Below are positions 1-10,801 of a DNA stretch of 64,000 bases, one piece after another. The position numbers and the translations under genes are program-made. The first letter of the stretch is position 1, and the number at the start of each line of letters is the position of its first letter. The notes beneath the pieces were generated by a model. It saw only the letters and a list, made by a program, of their open reading frames with translations. It had not been told where the DNA came from and did not search any database. Source of the DNA: Aurifilum marmelostoma (taxonomy: Eukaryota > Ascomycota > Sordariomycetes > Diaporthales > Cryphonectriaceae); contig JAMXSV010000024.1 in the NCBI GenBank assembly GCA_027559495.1, positions 2,046,001-2,110,000 of the forward strand, in the 5' to 3' direction.

Positions 1-61
1 CTCATAGCAAGACTTCCTGTCACTATTCGAACGACCAGCCTCTGACTCTTGAATCTCCGCA

Positions 62-718
62 TTACGCCGCAGGCGCAATATTGATGCCACTTTCCCCTCC
101 AACAGACGTCGACCCATCCGAGCCCTGTGTTCGAGCTCAGGTTAGCATTCATGAACGATGCTCCCACTGATAGCCATGGGATCTTTGTGATTCATCTTGA
201 CTACATCACGGTATTTCGTAGTTCTTACCTGCGTGATGCCCAGATTTCCTCCCAAATTCTGTGCGTTGCCATTGGAATCCAGGGTAATGCCCGCGTCCTC
301 AGAGAACTGCTCAGACTCCGCAACGGCCTTGGGCTCTTCTGCCTCGGCTGCCTGTGTAGCTCCTTCCTCTTCAGTTGTCGTGGAGCCGGCGGTGGCGGCT
401 GTCTGGTTCGTGGGAGCCCCCCTGCGCCGCTGCAAGCAGGCCATCGAGAGCAGAGTTCTGAGTATTGTCGTTGGCGTCCGCGCTTTGATCACTGCCTAGG
501 GTCAACCCTCCAATAGTGAGGGCCCCTCGTTCCTTGAGGGCTGGTGACCGCCATTTGACGTGAGTGGCTACTTGCCCGGTGAAACCGCCACCCTAGAAGA
601 CATTAGTCAGAAAAGCAGACATATCATTGGGAGTCTTGTGGAAGTGCATTGGTACCGAGAAGGCGAGGCCTGCCTCGCTGTGAGCTAGGATGGTGAAAAG
701 GAATGAAGAGAGTCGCAT
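62..718 (-). CDS. Small secreted-protein-like gene, frame broken at a G6 run
   Basis: I do not recognise a family. A three-exon model fits: 656-718, 229-592 and 62-124. Exon 1 is a signal-peptide-like start (MRLSSFLFTILAHSEAGLAF). The intron 593-655 has a weak GTACCA donor but a good TGACTAATG branch site and a TCTTCTAG acceptor. The intron 125-228 has a GTAAGAAC donor, a GCTAACC branch site and a CACAG acceptor. The mature part is Gly/Ala/Thr/Glu-rich, acidic and cysteine-free, and ends in NIAPAA. Within exon 2 the acidic, protein-like frame shifts by one base at the run of six C (plus strand) at 417-422; with one base fewer the model gives about 162 residues. If the first intron is not real, a TAG at 593-595 interrupts the gene, so a pseudogene is also possible. 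It could be a secreted wall or effector-like protein, but that is only inference. Confidence 0.42.
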
Positions 719-1369
719 TGTGACAACGGAATCATTAATTAGTGGAAATCGGCGAAGGAAGTCGATCCGTTCAACGGGTGAGGCTAGAATATTTGGCGAT
801 GTGATCAAAGCTCTGCTCGACCAAAAGGAGATTTATACCACAGATTCAGGTCAGAGAAGAAAAAAGAAAGGAAAAAGGAGAAGGAGGAAAAAATGGATAT
901 CAGGAGCTACAGGAATCGCCACTCTTGTCTGTAATCAATTGGCTGTTAAGTCACAAAGCTTAGGGTGTGCATGATGAACTGAGATAGTACAATCCCAGTC
1001 TCTGAACACATTCGAGACAGTATCAAGGCTTAGCACAATGTAATCACAGACGAGCCCAAGATCGGAAAAAATGCTGCTCACCAAGTTAATGGCCGATGGG
1101 ATGACGCTCCCAAAAGGCAAGCTGGAGGTCCTAGAAGCATCGCCCGGTATCTTGGCATCAGTATCATGTCACGATCGGGCCCAGTTTAGCAGTCTCAGGC
1201 ACTACTTGGCATGTATGAGAGCATCTGGGGTTTGGAGATAACTGGCTACGCATATCTCGATTGAAATAGTAATAAATATAGCGTTCAACCACGTAGGATC
1301 TGCAAAGCTGAGATGATCCGTCGTTGGTTCATTGGGACTATTATTGACTTGCCCGTCCCGAAACTATGC
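719..1369. other. Intergenic, no gene seen
   Basis: This lies between the left-edge secreted gene and the 3' end of the GH5 gene. A purine-rich stretch (about 856-895) is present. I see no coding signal or RNA gene here. Confidence 0.5.
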
Positions 1370-2891
1370 TTATGCTAATTTCGTGACGTTCATCGCGTCC
1401 ACCCATGGTTTCCAATACTCTTCAATGCCCTCTGGGAAGTGCCAGCCCGACCAGTCATAGCTCGTCAGGCCCCAGGTATCCTCCAGTCCCTGCTGTCCCG
1501 ACCGGATCCGATAGCTGCCGGCGAGACTCCACATGGCCCAGCTGACACCGTGCTTCTCGGTGTAGTTCTTGAGGCAGCTTTGCAGGGTGTCATTGTACAT
1601 AGTCGGATCCTGATTATGCCCAAACTCGGTCAGGATGACAGGTGTGATTCGCTGCGCGGGCGGACAGTCATTGGTGATGTTGCAGGCGGCAGGAGGATCG
1701 ATCCCGAGAGCATTGAACCCGTTCCTGTATAGGCCGGCCTCGATGATCGGACAGGTGCCCGTGTCCACATCCTCGCTGGAGGAGTACAGGTGCAGCTCCC
1801 AGACCAGCTTGTCCGCCCAGGCATGGCTGTCCAGGTCAAAGTAGACAGGCTCCCTCCGGTGCGCGTCCACGATAGCCGTGCATTTGTAACAGGGCGCTGT
1901 CAGGATATTCTTCCTTGTTGTCAGCGCCGAGAGGTCCTCGTCGTACTGCATGCCTGACCAGGTGATTAGGATATCCGGATTAGCCTCATGGATGGCATCA
2001 CAGCCCGCCGTCATGTTGCCGACCAATGTCTGCCAGTTGTAGTAGAGGTCGGTGTTATTCCAGGACTCGCGCAGCTCATTACGGAGAGACATGGAGACGA
2101 TGTTTGGATGCTGTTTTGCCCATGTCGCCACGTAGGAGAGACCCCTCAGCCAATTTGTGGCATTGAAAGTCACGTCGTCGAACCACGCATTGCCGTCAAC
2201 GTGCGAGCAGCACCACCCTGCCTTGCCGACATGGACATCTGGATGGACAAAGATGCCCTTCTCAGCAGCCATCCTTGCAATATCGGACCAGATCTCGAAC
2301 CGCGTTGTCTCGCGCGTCCAGGCTGGGTTGTTGGCCACGATTTCATTCGTGATCCTCGTGCCGTTGATGTAGCCTAGGGCCTGGATCATCGCCACCTCCA
2401 AGGGCACATCTTCACCATCCCGCTCATAAATCTGGTCAATCATCTCGATGGCGTAGCCCCTGCACATCAGATCAGTCCTCTCTTTCTCCCCTCATGATCA
2501 CTCATATCAAAATGGTTGCTTGGCTTGTTGATGGTGGGTCTTACATTCGCATGAAGTTGAACCCGACACTGGCTACGTTGTCGATGATTTGTTCGACTGA
2601 AACCCATTCAAGACCCTCCGGAATCATCGTCTCGAGGTTGAGGGGCCAATTGACCCCGGCCCATGTAATGGTCTCTCCCCGGGTATTGACAATGTTCCTT
2701 CCTTGAGTACTGAGAGGACCGTACGGCCAGACGGAGGAATTCGCGGTTCTGGGCTCTACCACATGTATGTCGGCGGCGGCTGACCATTGTGGTTCTGAGG
2801 GCGCCTGTGGTGTTCTGACATGCTGGGCTGAAGTTGAAGCTACCAGAAGCAACCATACTGGGGATCCCAGCAACATTTCCGTCGGCCTCAT
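1370..2891 (-). CDS. Secreted GH5 family glycosidase (cellulase-like)
   Basis: Two exons, 2545-2891 and 1370-2459, are joined by an 85-bp intron (GTAAGA donor, GTGCAG acceptor) and give 478 residues. The N terminus is a signal peptide (hydrophobic core LLLVAS, cleavage probably near TSAQ). The GH5 TIM barrel follows. The start is recognisable from 'GVNWPLNLETMIPEGL', the predicted acid/base Glu sits in SLRNELRES near residue 244, and the predicted nucleophile Glu in LTEFGHN near residue 392. Many N-glycosylation sequons (NxS/T) agree with secretion. The acid/base motif reads NEL rather than the usual NEP, and SLRNELR is typical of the plant/bacterial/fungal 'cellulase family' branch of GH5. 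The exact substrate (beta-glucan, mannan or another) cannot be read from sequence. The protein is apparently complete and stands alone, not in a cluster of degradative genes. Confidence 0.9.
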
Positions 2892-3832
2892 ATTGAACGC
2901 GGCGGGCTGTTTGAGAAGGATGGTGAAAGGTGCGGTGGAAAGATGGTGAGGCGGGATAAGTGAGGGATACTACTACATGCCATGGCAAGAGCCTTTTTAT
3001 ATCGACGGCTAAGATACATCACTAGGGCTCGTGAACCTCAAAAGTTCTATCTGGTCATGATCAGCGCCGAGAACCTGGCTCGAGCCGTCGCGAGTGGTGC
3101 GGAATTAGAATAGTTGGTTAAATTAATCCATACCGCATCACTCAACTAGGTCAACGCGCCGGGCCAAAGTTGAGCGAGGATGTGGGTATCGCTACACACC
3201 TCCAAAGCATTCCCACAGCTTTATACTAGTCATCGGGTGAAGGTGAGCAGAAACTTCTGTCATGACGAACAGATGTTCCAATATGCTAATTAATGCGTAC
3301 TGATTGATCAAAATCACACACATATGTATCAATCCCGTGCTGTAGGCAGGCAAATAACTTGGGAAGAACTTGTCCGTCATTTGTAATAAAGTTCAACGGC
3401 TAACTTTTTCGCCCCCCTCCCTTGTGAGGATCATCGCAACTAGGGCCTCCTTCTTGGGACTGTAGTGGTGAAAATGACATTCTGAGCGAGCTAGGCCAGT
3501 CTGTTTTGCGAGAGTTAGCCGCCTTGAGTAGTGTCGCGTTGTCCTCGAGCGCCACGCACGCTGTGTTGTCGTCCGAGGGTCTACATAACGACCTCTCTCG
3601 TACACTATCTTCATCTGTCAATAACCTCCAGTGCCTCGTAGCCGCGTCTTATTTCTTGTTACCACGGGCTATGACAAAGTATGCCTCTAGGTCCACTTCC
3701 TGGGGTGCGCGAAAGTGGCTCGGCGAAGGTCTCATATCCTACGTTCAATGAGAACCGTTCAGAATGCGACAATATAAATTGATGCTGATCTCGTCGTTAT
3801 TGTCTGCTGGTTGCAATCCTGCCACACGAGGC
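2892..3832. other. Intergenic, no gene seen
   Basis: This is the upstream region of the GH5 gene and the downstream region of EMC4. Short overlapping frames around 3393-3621 have no family features and no consistent splice structure. No RNA gene or repeat was recognised. Confidence 0.5.
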
Positions 3833-4458
3833 CTATAGAGCCACAACAGCGGCCTCCAGAGGTTCCCTCTGCGCTTCCCAGGCCAACCAATCTGAGCGCG
3901 TGGTCGGCAAGAGCCCCATTGAGTTGACCTTCCATATTCCCACCGCCAATGCTACGAATTGCATCGCGACATAGGCCAGCTTGGCCTGCAGCATCTTGAC
4001 CTTGTTCGTCTCCGTCTCGAACCGCTCAAACGCCTGGTTGGTAGCTATCAGCCCGGCGATCGGGTTCTTGAAGGCCATAAAGACCATCATGATGCTGAAA
4101 ATCTGTAGAGAGTTGCCCGTCATATACATCATGATGGCAGTCATGGGCAGGCTCTTGATCGGTGCGAGGGCCACCTCCCAGGCCTTCTTCAGCTTCAGTG
4201 TGTCCATCTCCTCCGGCGTGGCTTGCTTTCGCGGCTGGATCTTGGTCTCTTTGGAGGCATCTCGCTTCTGTGAAACGACTGTTAGCTTCGTAACACCAAA
4301 GGCCCTAGGGGCTGTGCTATGCGTACCTTTGAGCCTGAGGCCTGAGATGGGAAGCCTGGGGGGTCTGGGATGCTGCCGGCCTTGGACTTGTATGGAGGGG
4401 GCGAGTTGAGGTCAGAAACCCATTTGGGGGTCTCCGAGCGTGCCTTGAGCTCTGACAT
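3833..4458 (-). CDS. EMC4: ER membrane protein complex subunit 4
   Basis: Two exons, 4327-4458 and 3833-4267, flank a 59-bp intron (AAG|GTACGC donor, CACAG acceptor, phase 0) and give 188 residues, the usual fungal EMC4 length. The N-terminal cytosolic part is Pro/Ser-rich and ends in a Lys/Arg segment. The core 'LKKAWEVALAPIKSLPM' followed by hydrophobic MMYMTGNSLQIFSIMMVFMA is diagnostic of the family. A second membrane segment follows (MQFVALAVGIWKVNSMGLL). EMC4 is part of the ER membrane insertase (EMC), which inserts tail-anchored and multipass proteins. The gene is transcribed divergently from the beta-adaptin gene, about 1.1 kb away. Nothing is missing. Confidence 0.94.
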
Positions 4459-5566
4459 GCTTCTGTCTCCCTGCAGAGAAAGAGGAAAGAGGGTGGTAGG
4501 GATGTTCAAGAGGTGCGTGTACGTGTGTTGTTCTGTGTGTGGAGGGGTCGTCTCGATTAGATTGACGTTGAAGTTTCGGGAAGCTGTCGACAAGAGCTGC
4601 CGGCCAGCTGCTATCAGTACTGCTGACAGTCAATCAGTACAGTGCATGGGCAGACATAAGTGGGCCACACATGCCCACTAATCTGCCTACTGTACTGTAT
4701 TTGTAGTACATACGGTACATCATAGTACCCGTCGATCGCCTAGTGGGCCCCGCTAACCCCGGAGACATCTTCAGGGGCTTGACGGACTTTAGTGATGTGA
4801 GGTGCGAGATTGAAATCCAAACATCTTTTCGGCCGGCTCGGGACTCGTTCTGCTGTTCTTGCTTCGTTCTCGATACTGACGCCGCCGGCCTTATCAGAAA
4901 GCAAGCAGACCTCCAATCCTGCGCGGTGGACTCAGCATTTTCGGACCGATACGAACACACGACGAAGTTGGCGACGACATCAACTGGCCCTCTTCCCGCG
5001 GACAGGCCGAGACACCACTACAGCCTTGGGAGACCGTCGAGAGACACGCCTCGGTCGAGGGTTCGTCTGGTCTGGCGCAAGAAGGTCAAGTTCGCATTCC
5101 ACCGCACCGCCTTCGCATCACATCTGCATCGCTAGTGTCGCAGCTGGACGTCCAGCCCCAGCCACGAAGCTCTGGGCCCGATCGAAACCCTTCCCACACC
5201 CACGCGAGCTGCTGCAGCCGCAGGTTTAATTTCTATACACCAAAAGCAAGACAGGCTCGAGCCTTAAGCGCGAGTCCCAATATAGCCGCAAAGCAGATCT
5301 CGGAGAGGAAAGAGGAGGGCCCTTGGCAGAAAGCCCTTGTCGCATTGGGCGGTGGACTGGGTCTAATTGGTTGATGTGCATTATCATACGTCTGCCCTCA
5401 CCAATAGCAAGGCAGCACCAAGTCTTGGGGGTGGTGTTTCTGTAGTAGAAGCCATCAAGTCGTGGAAAGGGGGGCCCTGCTGGCTCTTGGGGGTCACGCG
5501 ACATCTACTGTACCAGCGGCGCAACCTGCAGCAGCCACACCTCCCGTATCCATCCACACCTCGAAT
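4459..5566. other. Shared upstream region of EMC4 and beta-adaptin
   Basis: A 1.1 kb divergent intergenic region. It probably holds both promoters and 5' leaders. Several short frames overlap here on both strands without homology or splice support, so I treat them as chance. Confidence 0.5.
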
Positions 5567-8334
5567 ATGGCGACCGTACAGGGAGGAGGGGATTCAAAGC
5601 TGTTCGCTCGGGTAAGCTACTTCCTGCTCCTCTGCCCTCCAGCCTCCCCTCATCATGCCACTCTTGCCCATGGTCTCTCCCGGCCAGCCACCTTTTTGAT
5701 GATCACGTCTCGGTTACGAAGGGGCATGTCTTAGACTCCCATTTCGTCGCCCGCTTATCACTTGAGCGAACCCTTTCTTGGCCTTTATTACTCCCCCACT
5801 TCGCTTCCATCGTGCCTTTCTCTCTCCTCGGACCCTCGAAACTCTCACGAGCCTTCCAGGGCCCGTCAGACAATGGGCGGATACCAGCCCAAACCCCCCA
5901 ACATCATGTATCTTGCATACCTCCCTCCGGGGGGTCTGGCGCACAACAGCAACTCACGCATCAGACAACAGGGCAAGGTGGCAGAGCTGCGCCTCGAGCT
6001 GAACAGCGGCGGAAAGAAGGACAAGAACCACTCTGTCAAGAAGGTCGCTCTCAAGAAGATCGTTGCCAACATGACCATGAGCAATAACGATATGGTTGCC
6101 CTGTTTCCCGACATCATCGGCTGCATGAACATACCGAGCCTGGAGATCAAGAAGATGTAAGAGCTAGGGGAGGTTTTCTTCCTTTGAAGAAGGCCATCAG
6201 GCGAGGCAGGGCAAGGCTGACTGTGGTTGTGGCGCTAGGTGTTTCCTGTTCCTGGTGAATTACGCGAGGATGAGGACAGAAATCGCCGTCAAGGCGATAC
6301 CCGTACTCGAACATGTGCGTACAAACCCGTTGGACAGCTGTGGGTCACACGTGCGCCCGGCTGACGCTATTGCAGGACATGGAAGATGCCAACCCCCTCG
6401 TTCGAGCGCTCGCCCTCCGCACAATGTCGTACATTCACGTTCGGGAGTTCGTCGGAGCCACTGTGCCACTTGTGAAGCGGCTCTTGCAAGACCTTGACCC
6501 TTATGTGCGCAAGACGGCAGCATTCTGTGTTGCCAAGCTCTACGACCACGACAGGCATATGGTCGAGCGGTCGGATCTTATTGATAGGCTCAACTCGCTG
6601 CTAAGGGATGACAACCCCACAGTTGTCGCAAGCGCCCTGGCAAGCTTGATGGATATATGGGAGAGGAGCGACGCCATCAAGCTCACCATTGACTACTCTA
6701 ATGCATCCAAGATGGTGGCTATTCTTCCCGACTGTTCGGAGTACGTCTACCCATCTTGTTGCCCTTCCTCTCCCGGGGGGCCCTCAGACGAGAGTGTTGA
6801 TGGTTCCTTTCCGCTGACATTGCAACAAACAAACAGATGGGGCCAAACGTACATATTAGAGGCACTCATGTCCTATGTGCCACAGGAGACGGGGGAGGCA
6901 CACCTGCTGGCGGAGCGCATCTCGCCCCGGCTTTCTCACTCCAACTCCGCCGTGGTCTTGACCTGCATCCGCGTCATCCTTTACCTTATGAACTACATGT
7001 CCGAGGAGAAGCAGATAGCAGCACTTTGTCGGAAGCTGTCTCCGCCTCTGGTGACCCTACTGGCCAAGGGACCTGAGGTGCAGTACCTTGCCCTTCGAAA
7101 TGCGCTGCTAATGCTCCAACGACGTCCCGATGTGCTGCGAAACGACATCCGCGTGTTCTTCTGCAAGTACAATGATCCTATATACGTCAAGGTCACCAAG
7201 TTGGAGTTGATATTTATGCTCGCAAACGAGAACAACATCGACGAGGTGTTGACGGAGCTACGAGAGTACGCGACAGAAATCGACGTGCACTTTGTGCGTA
7301 AGGCCGTCCGCGCCATCGGCAAGCTTGCCATCAAGATCGAGCCGGGGGCGAGAAGATGTATCAACCTTCTCCTGGAACTTGTCTCCACCAAGGTGACATA
7401 CATTGTACAGGAGGCAACGGTTGTTATCCGCAACATCTTCAGAAAATATCCCAACCAATATGAGTCTATCATTGGGACCCTGTGCGAGCACCTGGACAGC
7501 CTGGACGAGCCCGAGGCCAAGGCTGCCATGGTCTGGGTCATTGGGCAGTACGCGAGCCGCATCGAGAACAGCGATGTGCTGCTGGAAGACTTCCTCTTCT
7601 CCTTCTCAGAAGAGCCGGTAGAGGTGCAGCTGGCGCTGCTCACAGCCACTGTCAAGCTCTTCATCCAAAGGCCAACCAAGGGACAAGAGCTGGTGCCCAA
7701 GGTGCTGAAGTGGGCTACCGAGGAGACCGACAACCCAGATCTGCGCGACCGCGCATACATGTACTGGCGCCTTCTGTCCACCGACATGAACACCGCCAAG
7801 CAGGTCGTTATGGGCGAGAAACCTCCGATCACCGCAGAGTCTGAACGACTGGACCCACAGACCCTGGAAGAAATGTGCCTCAACGTAGGCACCTTGGCGA
7901 CCGTCTACCTCAAGCCCGTGCAGACCGTCTTCCGCAACGCCCGCCCTCGGCGCCTGGTGGAGTCACCTGCGCTGCAGAGAAGCTACCTTACCGACGGCCA
8001 AGCCTCCATGGCCGGCTTCGACAACAACAAGACGCTGAGCCAGTTCGGTCATGGCGGACAGCCCACCAACGTGGATCCGCGCGTGTTTGCGTCTAATGGT
8101 GCCGCGCCGGATGGCAACGGCAACCTCGCGCAGGCTGTTAATGATGCGGATGCATACTTTGCGGGAATTGGCAGCCAGCAGATGCAGGCGATGCGAATCC
8201 AGGACGCCGAGGGTGACGCTTTCGGGGGAGGTTCAGGCCACGAGGCTGGGTATGTGGTGAATCAATACGCACCGCAGCAGGTGTTCCAACCTGCGCAGGG
8301 CGTCGGCTCTAATGGCGATCTGTTGATGTTCTAG
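5567..8334 (+). CDS. Clathrin adaptor (AP-1/AP-2) large subunit beta
   Basis: Five exons, 5567-5611, 5972-6156, 6239-6314, 6376-6740 and 6837-8334, give 722 residues. The protein is the adaptin N-terminal HEAT-repeat trunk: 'LNSGGKKDKN', the NMTMSNNDMVALFPD helix, 'DPYVRKTAAFCVAKLYD' and 'SEWGQTYILEALMSYVP' are family blocks. The tail after about residue 600 is a Gly/Asn/Gln-rich hinge, and no long beta-appendage is visible, as in yeast-like beta-adaptins. It works in clathrin-coated vesicle formation, binding dileucine cargo and clathrin. I cannot decide between AP-1 (Golgi/endosome) and AP-2 (plasma membrane) from sequence alone. The first intron is long (360 bp). The last one (6741-6836) is 96 bp, a multiple of three, and has no in-frame stop. 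Confidence 0.93.
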
Positions 8335-9092
8335 AAAGGAGGGCAGGTAACGAGGGACAACTCTGAAGCTAATATGTGTAACAAAAAGGAAGCGATAGTA
8401 TGTGTATGAGAGAAGATACCTAGTAATTATATCGAGTCTATCGCATGGCTTGTCGTCTTGAAATGTCTGTCATGTATGCATGGTCGCTGGTTCTTTTTTC
8501 GTAAAACATGCTGATGCCTTTTGCTGTCTGTGATCCATCCATATTGGACCTCTCATCCAACTCAAAGTCGCAACACACCCATGACCAACAACAATCAGGA
8601 GCACAATGAGTGGTCTAGCTGAGAGGTCTCAGTCTGACCATAACAAACAGGGAGTGATGAAGGAGGACTAGGCTTTTTTGGGGGGGGGGGGACAAAAGAA
8701 ACAAAGAGCATTTTCACAATCACATCACAGAGCCTATCCAATGTGAAATTCAGTTTTCATTGCATGTACTGTCCTGTGGACCAACTAGCCGCAAAATCGG
8801 CAGCCGCCCAGTGATCAGGCAGAAGTCGTCAAATACGGATGGGCCTGTTTCCCCAGTGCCTCACCCCAAAAGCAGAACAAACGCAAATCGTCAAACTCAT
8901 TGCTGAGTATGTATCAGTGTGAGGAACCTTCCTCAAAAACCTCCTTGATTCCATCCAAACGCCAACCTATCGAGCCAGTTCGCCTGTCTTGACACCGCCC
9001 CCCTTTTTGAAACGCCGTCCATACCCTAAAAACACCATCACAAAAAGAAGGATGCCATGTTGTGACTGACGCGACCGAAAAGGGCCTCTGGT
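8335..9092. other. Convergent 3' region with poly-G run
   Basis: This lies between the convergent ends of the beta-adaptin and the GPI-type wall-protein genes and probably holds both 3' untranslated regions. It contains a run of 12 G (8680-8691). No gene was seen. Confidence 0.6.
8680..8691. repeat. Poly-G tract (12 G)
   Basis: An uninterrupted run of 12 G preceded by six T. It is non-coding. Such runs are hard to size correctly in sequencing. Confidence 0.9.
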
Positions 9093-10801
9093 CTAGATGA
9101 TCATGACATCGATGAGCACGGCCAGGAGGATGGCGAGGAGGACGCTGGCGCGCAGACTACCGGCGCCGCCACTCTGGCCGGAGCCGCGAGTAGAGTCTGG
9201 CACGGGGGTCGTGGAGTCTGGGACGGCAGTGCCTCCACCGGCGCCAGCACCAGTGCCCATGGTGACAGTCACGCTGTGAGTGACGGTCACGTTCTGGGTG
9301 TGGGTGGTGGTGTGGTCGCTCAAGGTGACTGTGGTGGGGAAGGGCTTGGGGACGATGATGGTTGTCGTTAGGCCCAGGCAGCTGGATGGGCGGTCCTTGG
9401 TGCTGGTGGCGGTCACAGCTTGAACGGAGAAGACGCTGTCGTCTGACGTGGTGCCAGTGGGGAAAGCGGCGCCCAGGTCCACAGAGGAGGTGTTCGTGTC
9501 CATGGAGCAGGTAGTGTTCACGACAGAGGATGTGGCATTCTTCAAGATGGAGGATGTGGTGTTGGCAAAGGAGGGGACCATTGTGGTGGCTGGAGACAGG
9601 ATGGTCTTCACCACAGACAAAGTCTCCTTCTCTGTGACAGTGACCAGGCCAGTAAGCGTGTTATTGTCAACAACCTCAGAGCCAGACTGGACAGGAGGGA
9701 CGTAGTCCAGGGTCAAGGTTGTGACAGGGCTGACAGTGACACCGGTGACAAGCTCCTGAGTGGGAGAGGCGACCGCAGTCACGCTGCTGAAAGGGGCGAA
9801 GCTGGTAATGTTGCCACCCACAAAAAGCCAGGTCAGGCTGCGCTTGACAAGAGGAGCATGATGACGACTGCTGGTGGTCTCAGGAGGAGAAGGCGGGACT
9901 GAGGTGACAAAGTATGTCACATCAGTAGGCGCCACGATCTCTTCTGAGACTGCAGTGAGCATGTAGGTCTCTGTGGCATCGATCTCTGTGGGAGGTGCCA
10001 GCCAGGACGTTGTGTACATGGCCTCGGTAGAGTATGAGATGATGGCAACATAGCTGAGTGTCTCGGTGGGAGAGGGGTGGCCCTTGGTGGTGACGATTGT
10101 GGTGTAAAAGGTGGACAGAACCGTGACAACCTCTACAGGCGAGCAAGTATTAGTATCAACAATGATGGTCTTCCTCAGATATGCAATAAGCTGGAGAGGT
10201 CTGTGTACTTGTACTTACCGCTGCGAGTGAAGGGTTTGTAGACGAATGTCTCGACTGTGGTGTCTGTTTTGGGCTTGTTAGCTGGCCAGTCTACTTTTTC
10301 AAGGCATGCAGCAGATGTAGGCCAGGTAGGCTGAAGCACTTACAAACCATAGTGACAGGAGTCCAGGAGGTAGTGATCGGGCTGAACGTCGTGGTGGTGT
10401 CATTGGCAGTGGCAGTCGAGGCATTCTTGACAGCAGGGACATTGTAGGCCGGAGTGAAAACCAGAGAGTGGCCTAGTAAAGCACTTTAATCAGATTCCAA
10501 CATGAAGATATTGCTGCAAGCTTAGTGGGTATACATACTACCAGTAGACTTGGCCGAGATGGCACTGGTGCCATCAACAACAACACCAGCAGCCATAGTA
10601 CCAGTGGGCAGGGCAGCTGTTGAGCAGCATCAATCAATACACATTCCCGTGAGATGCTGTGCACTAGTATAGGATTTACTTACAGCCCTTGGCAGAGCCA
10701 GACTGGCTGGCAACGCGCTCATTGGCAATGTTGACAGCAGCTTGGCTGAAGACGCCAGAGACAGCCAGCACAAGGCTGACGAGGAAGTGGATGAGCATCA
10801 T
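9093..10801 (-). CDS. Ser/Thr-rich GPI-type cell-surface protein
   Basis: Five exons, 10684-10801, 10539-10616, 10344-10472, 10219-10263 and 9093-10132, splice in frame to 469 residues. The four introns are 66-86 bp with good donors (GTAAGT, GTATGT). The start is a signal peptide (MMLIHFLVSLVLAVSGVFSQ). The middle is dominated by Thr, Ser and Val with repeated TVT/TTT blocks, as in heavily O-mannosylated wall proteins. The C terminus has a small-residue omega-like region followed by a hydrophobic tail (LLAILLAVLIDVMII), which fits a GPI-attachment signal. No catalytic domain is visible. It is probably anchored in the plasma membrane or wall. Family assignment is not possible beyond this composition. 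Confidence 0.72.

Noticed and set aside
593..595. In-frame TAG in the left-edge gene taken as proof of a pseudogene
   Set aside because: The TAG coincides with a good intron acceptor behind a branch site at the right distance, so splicing explains it at least as well as a nonsense mutation.
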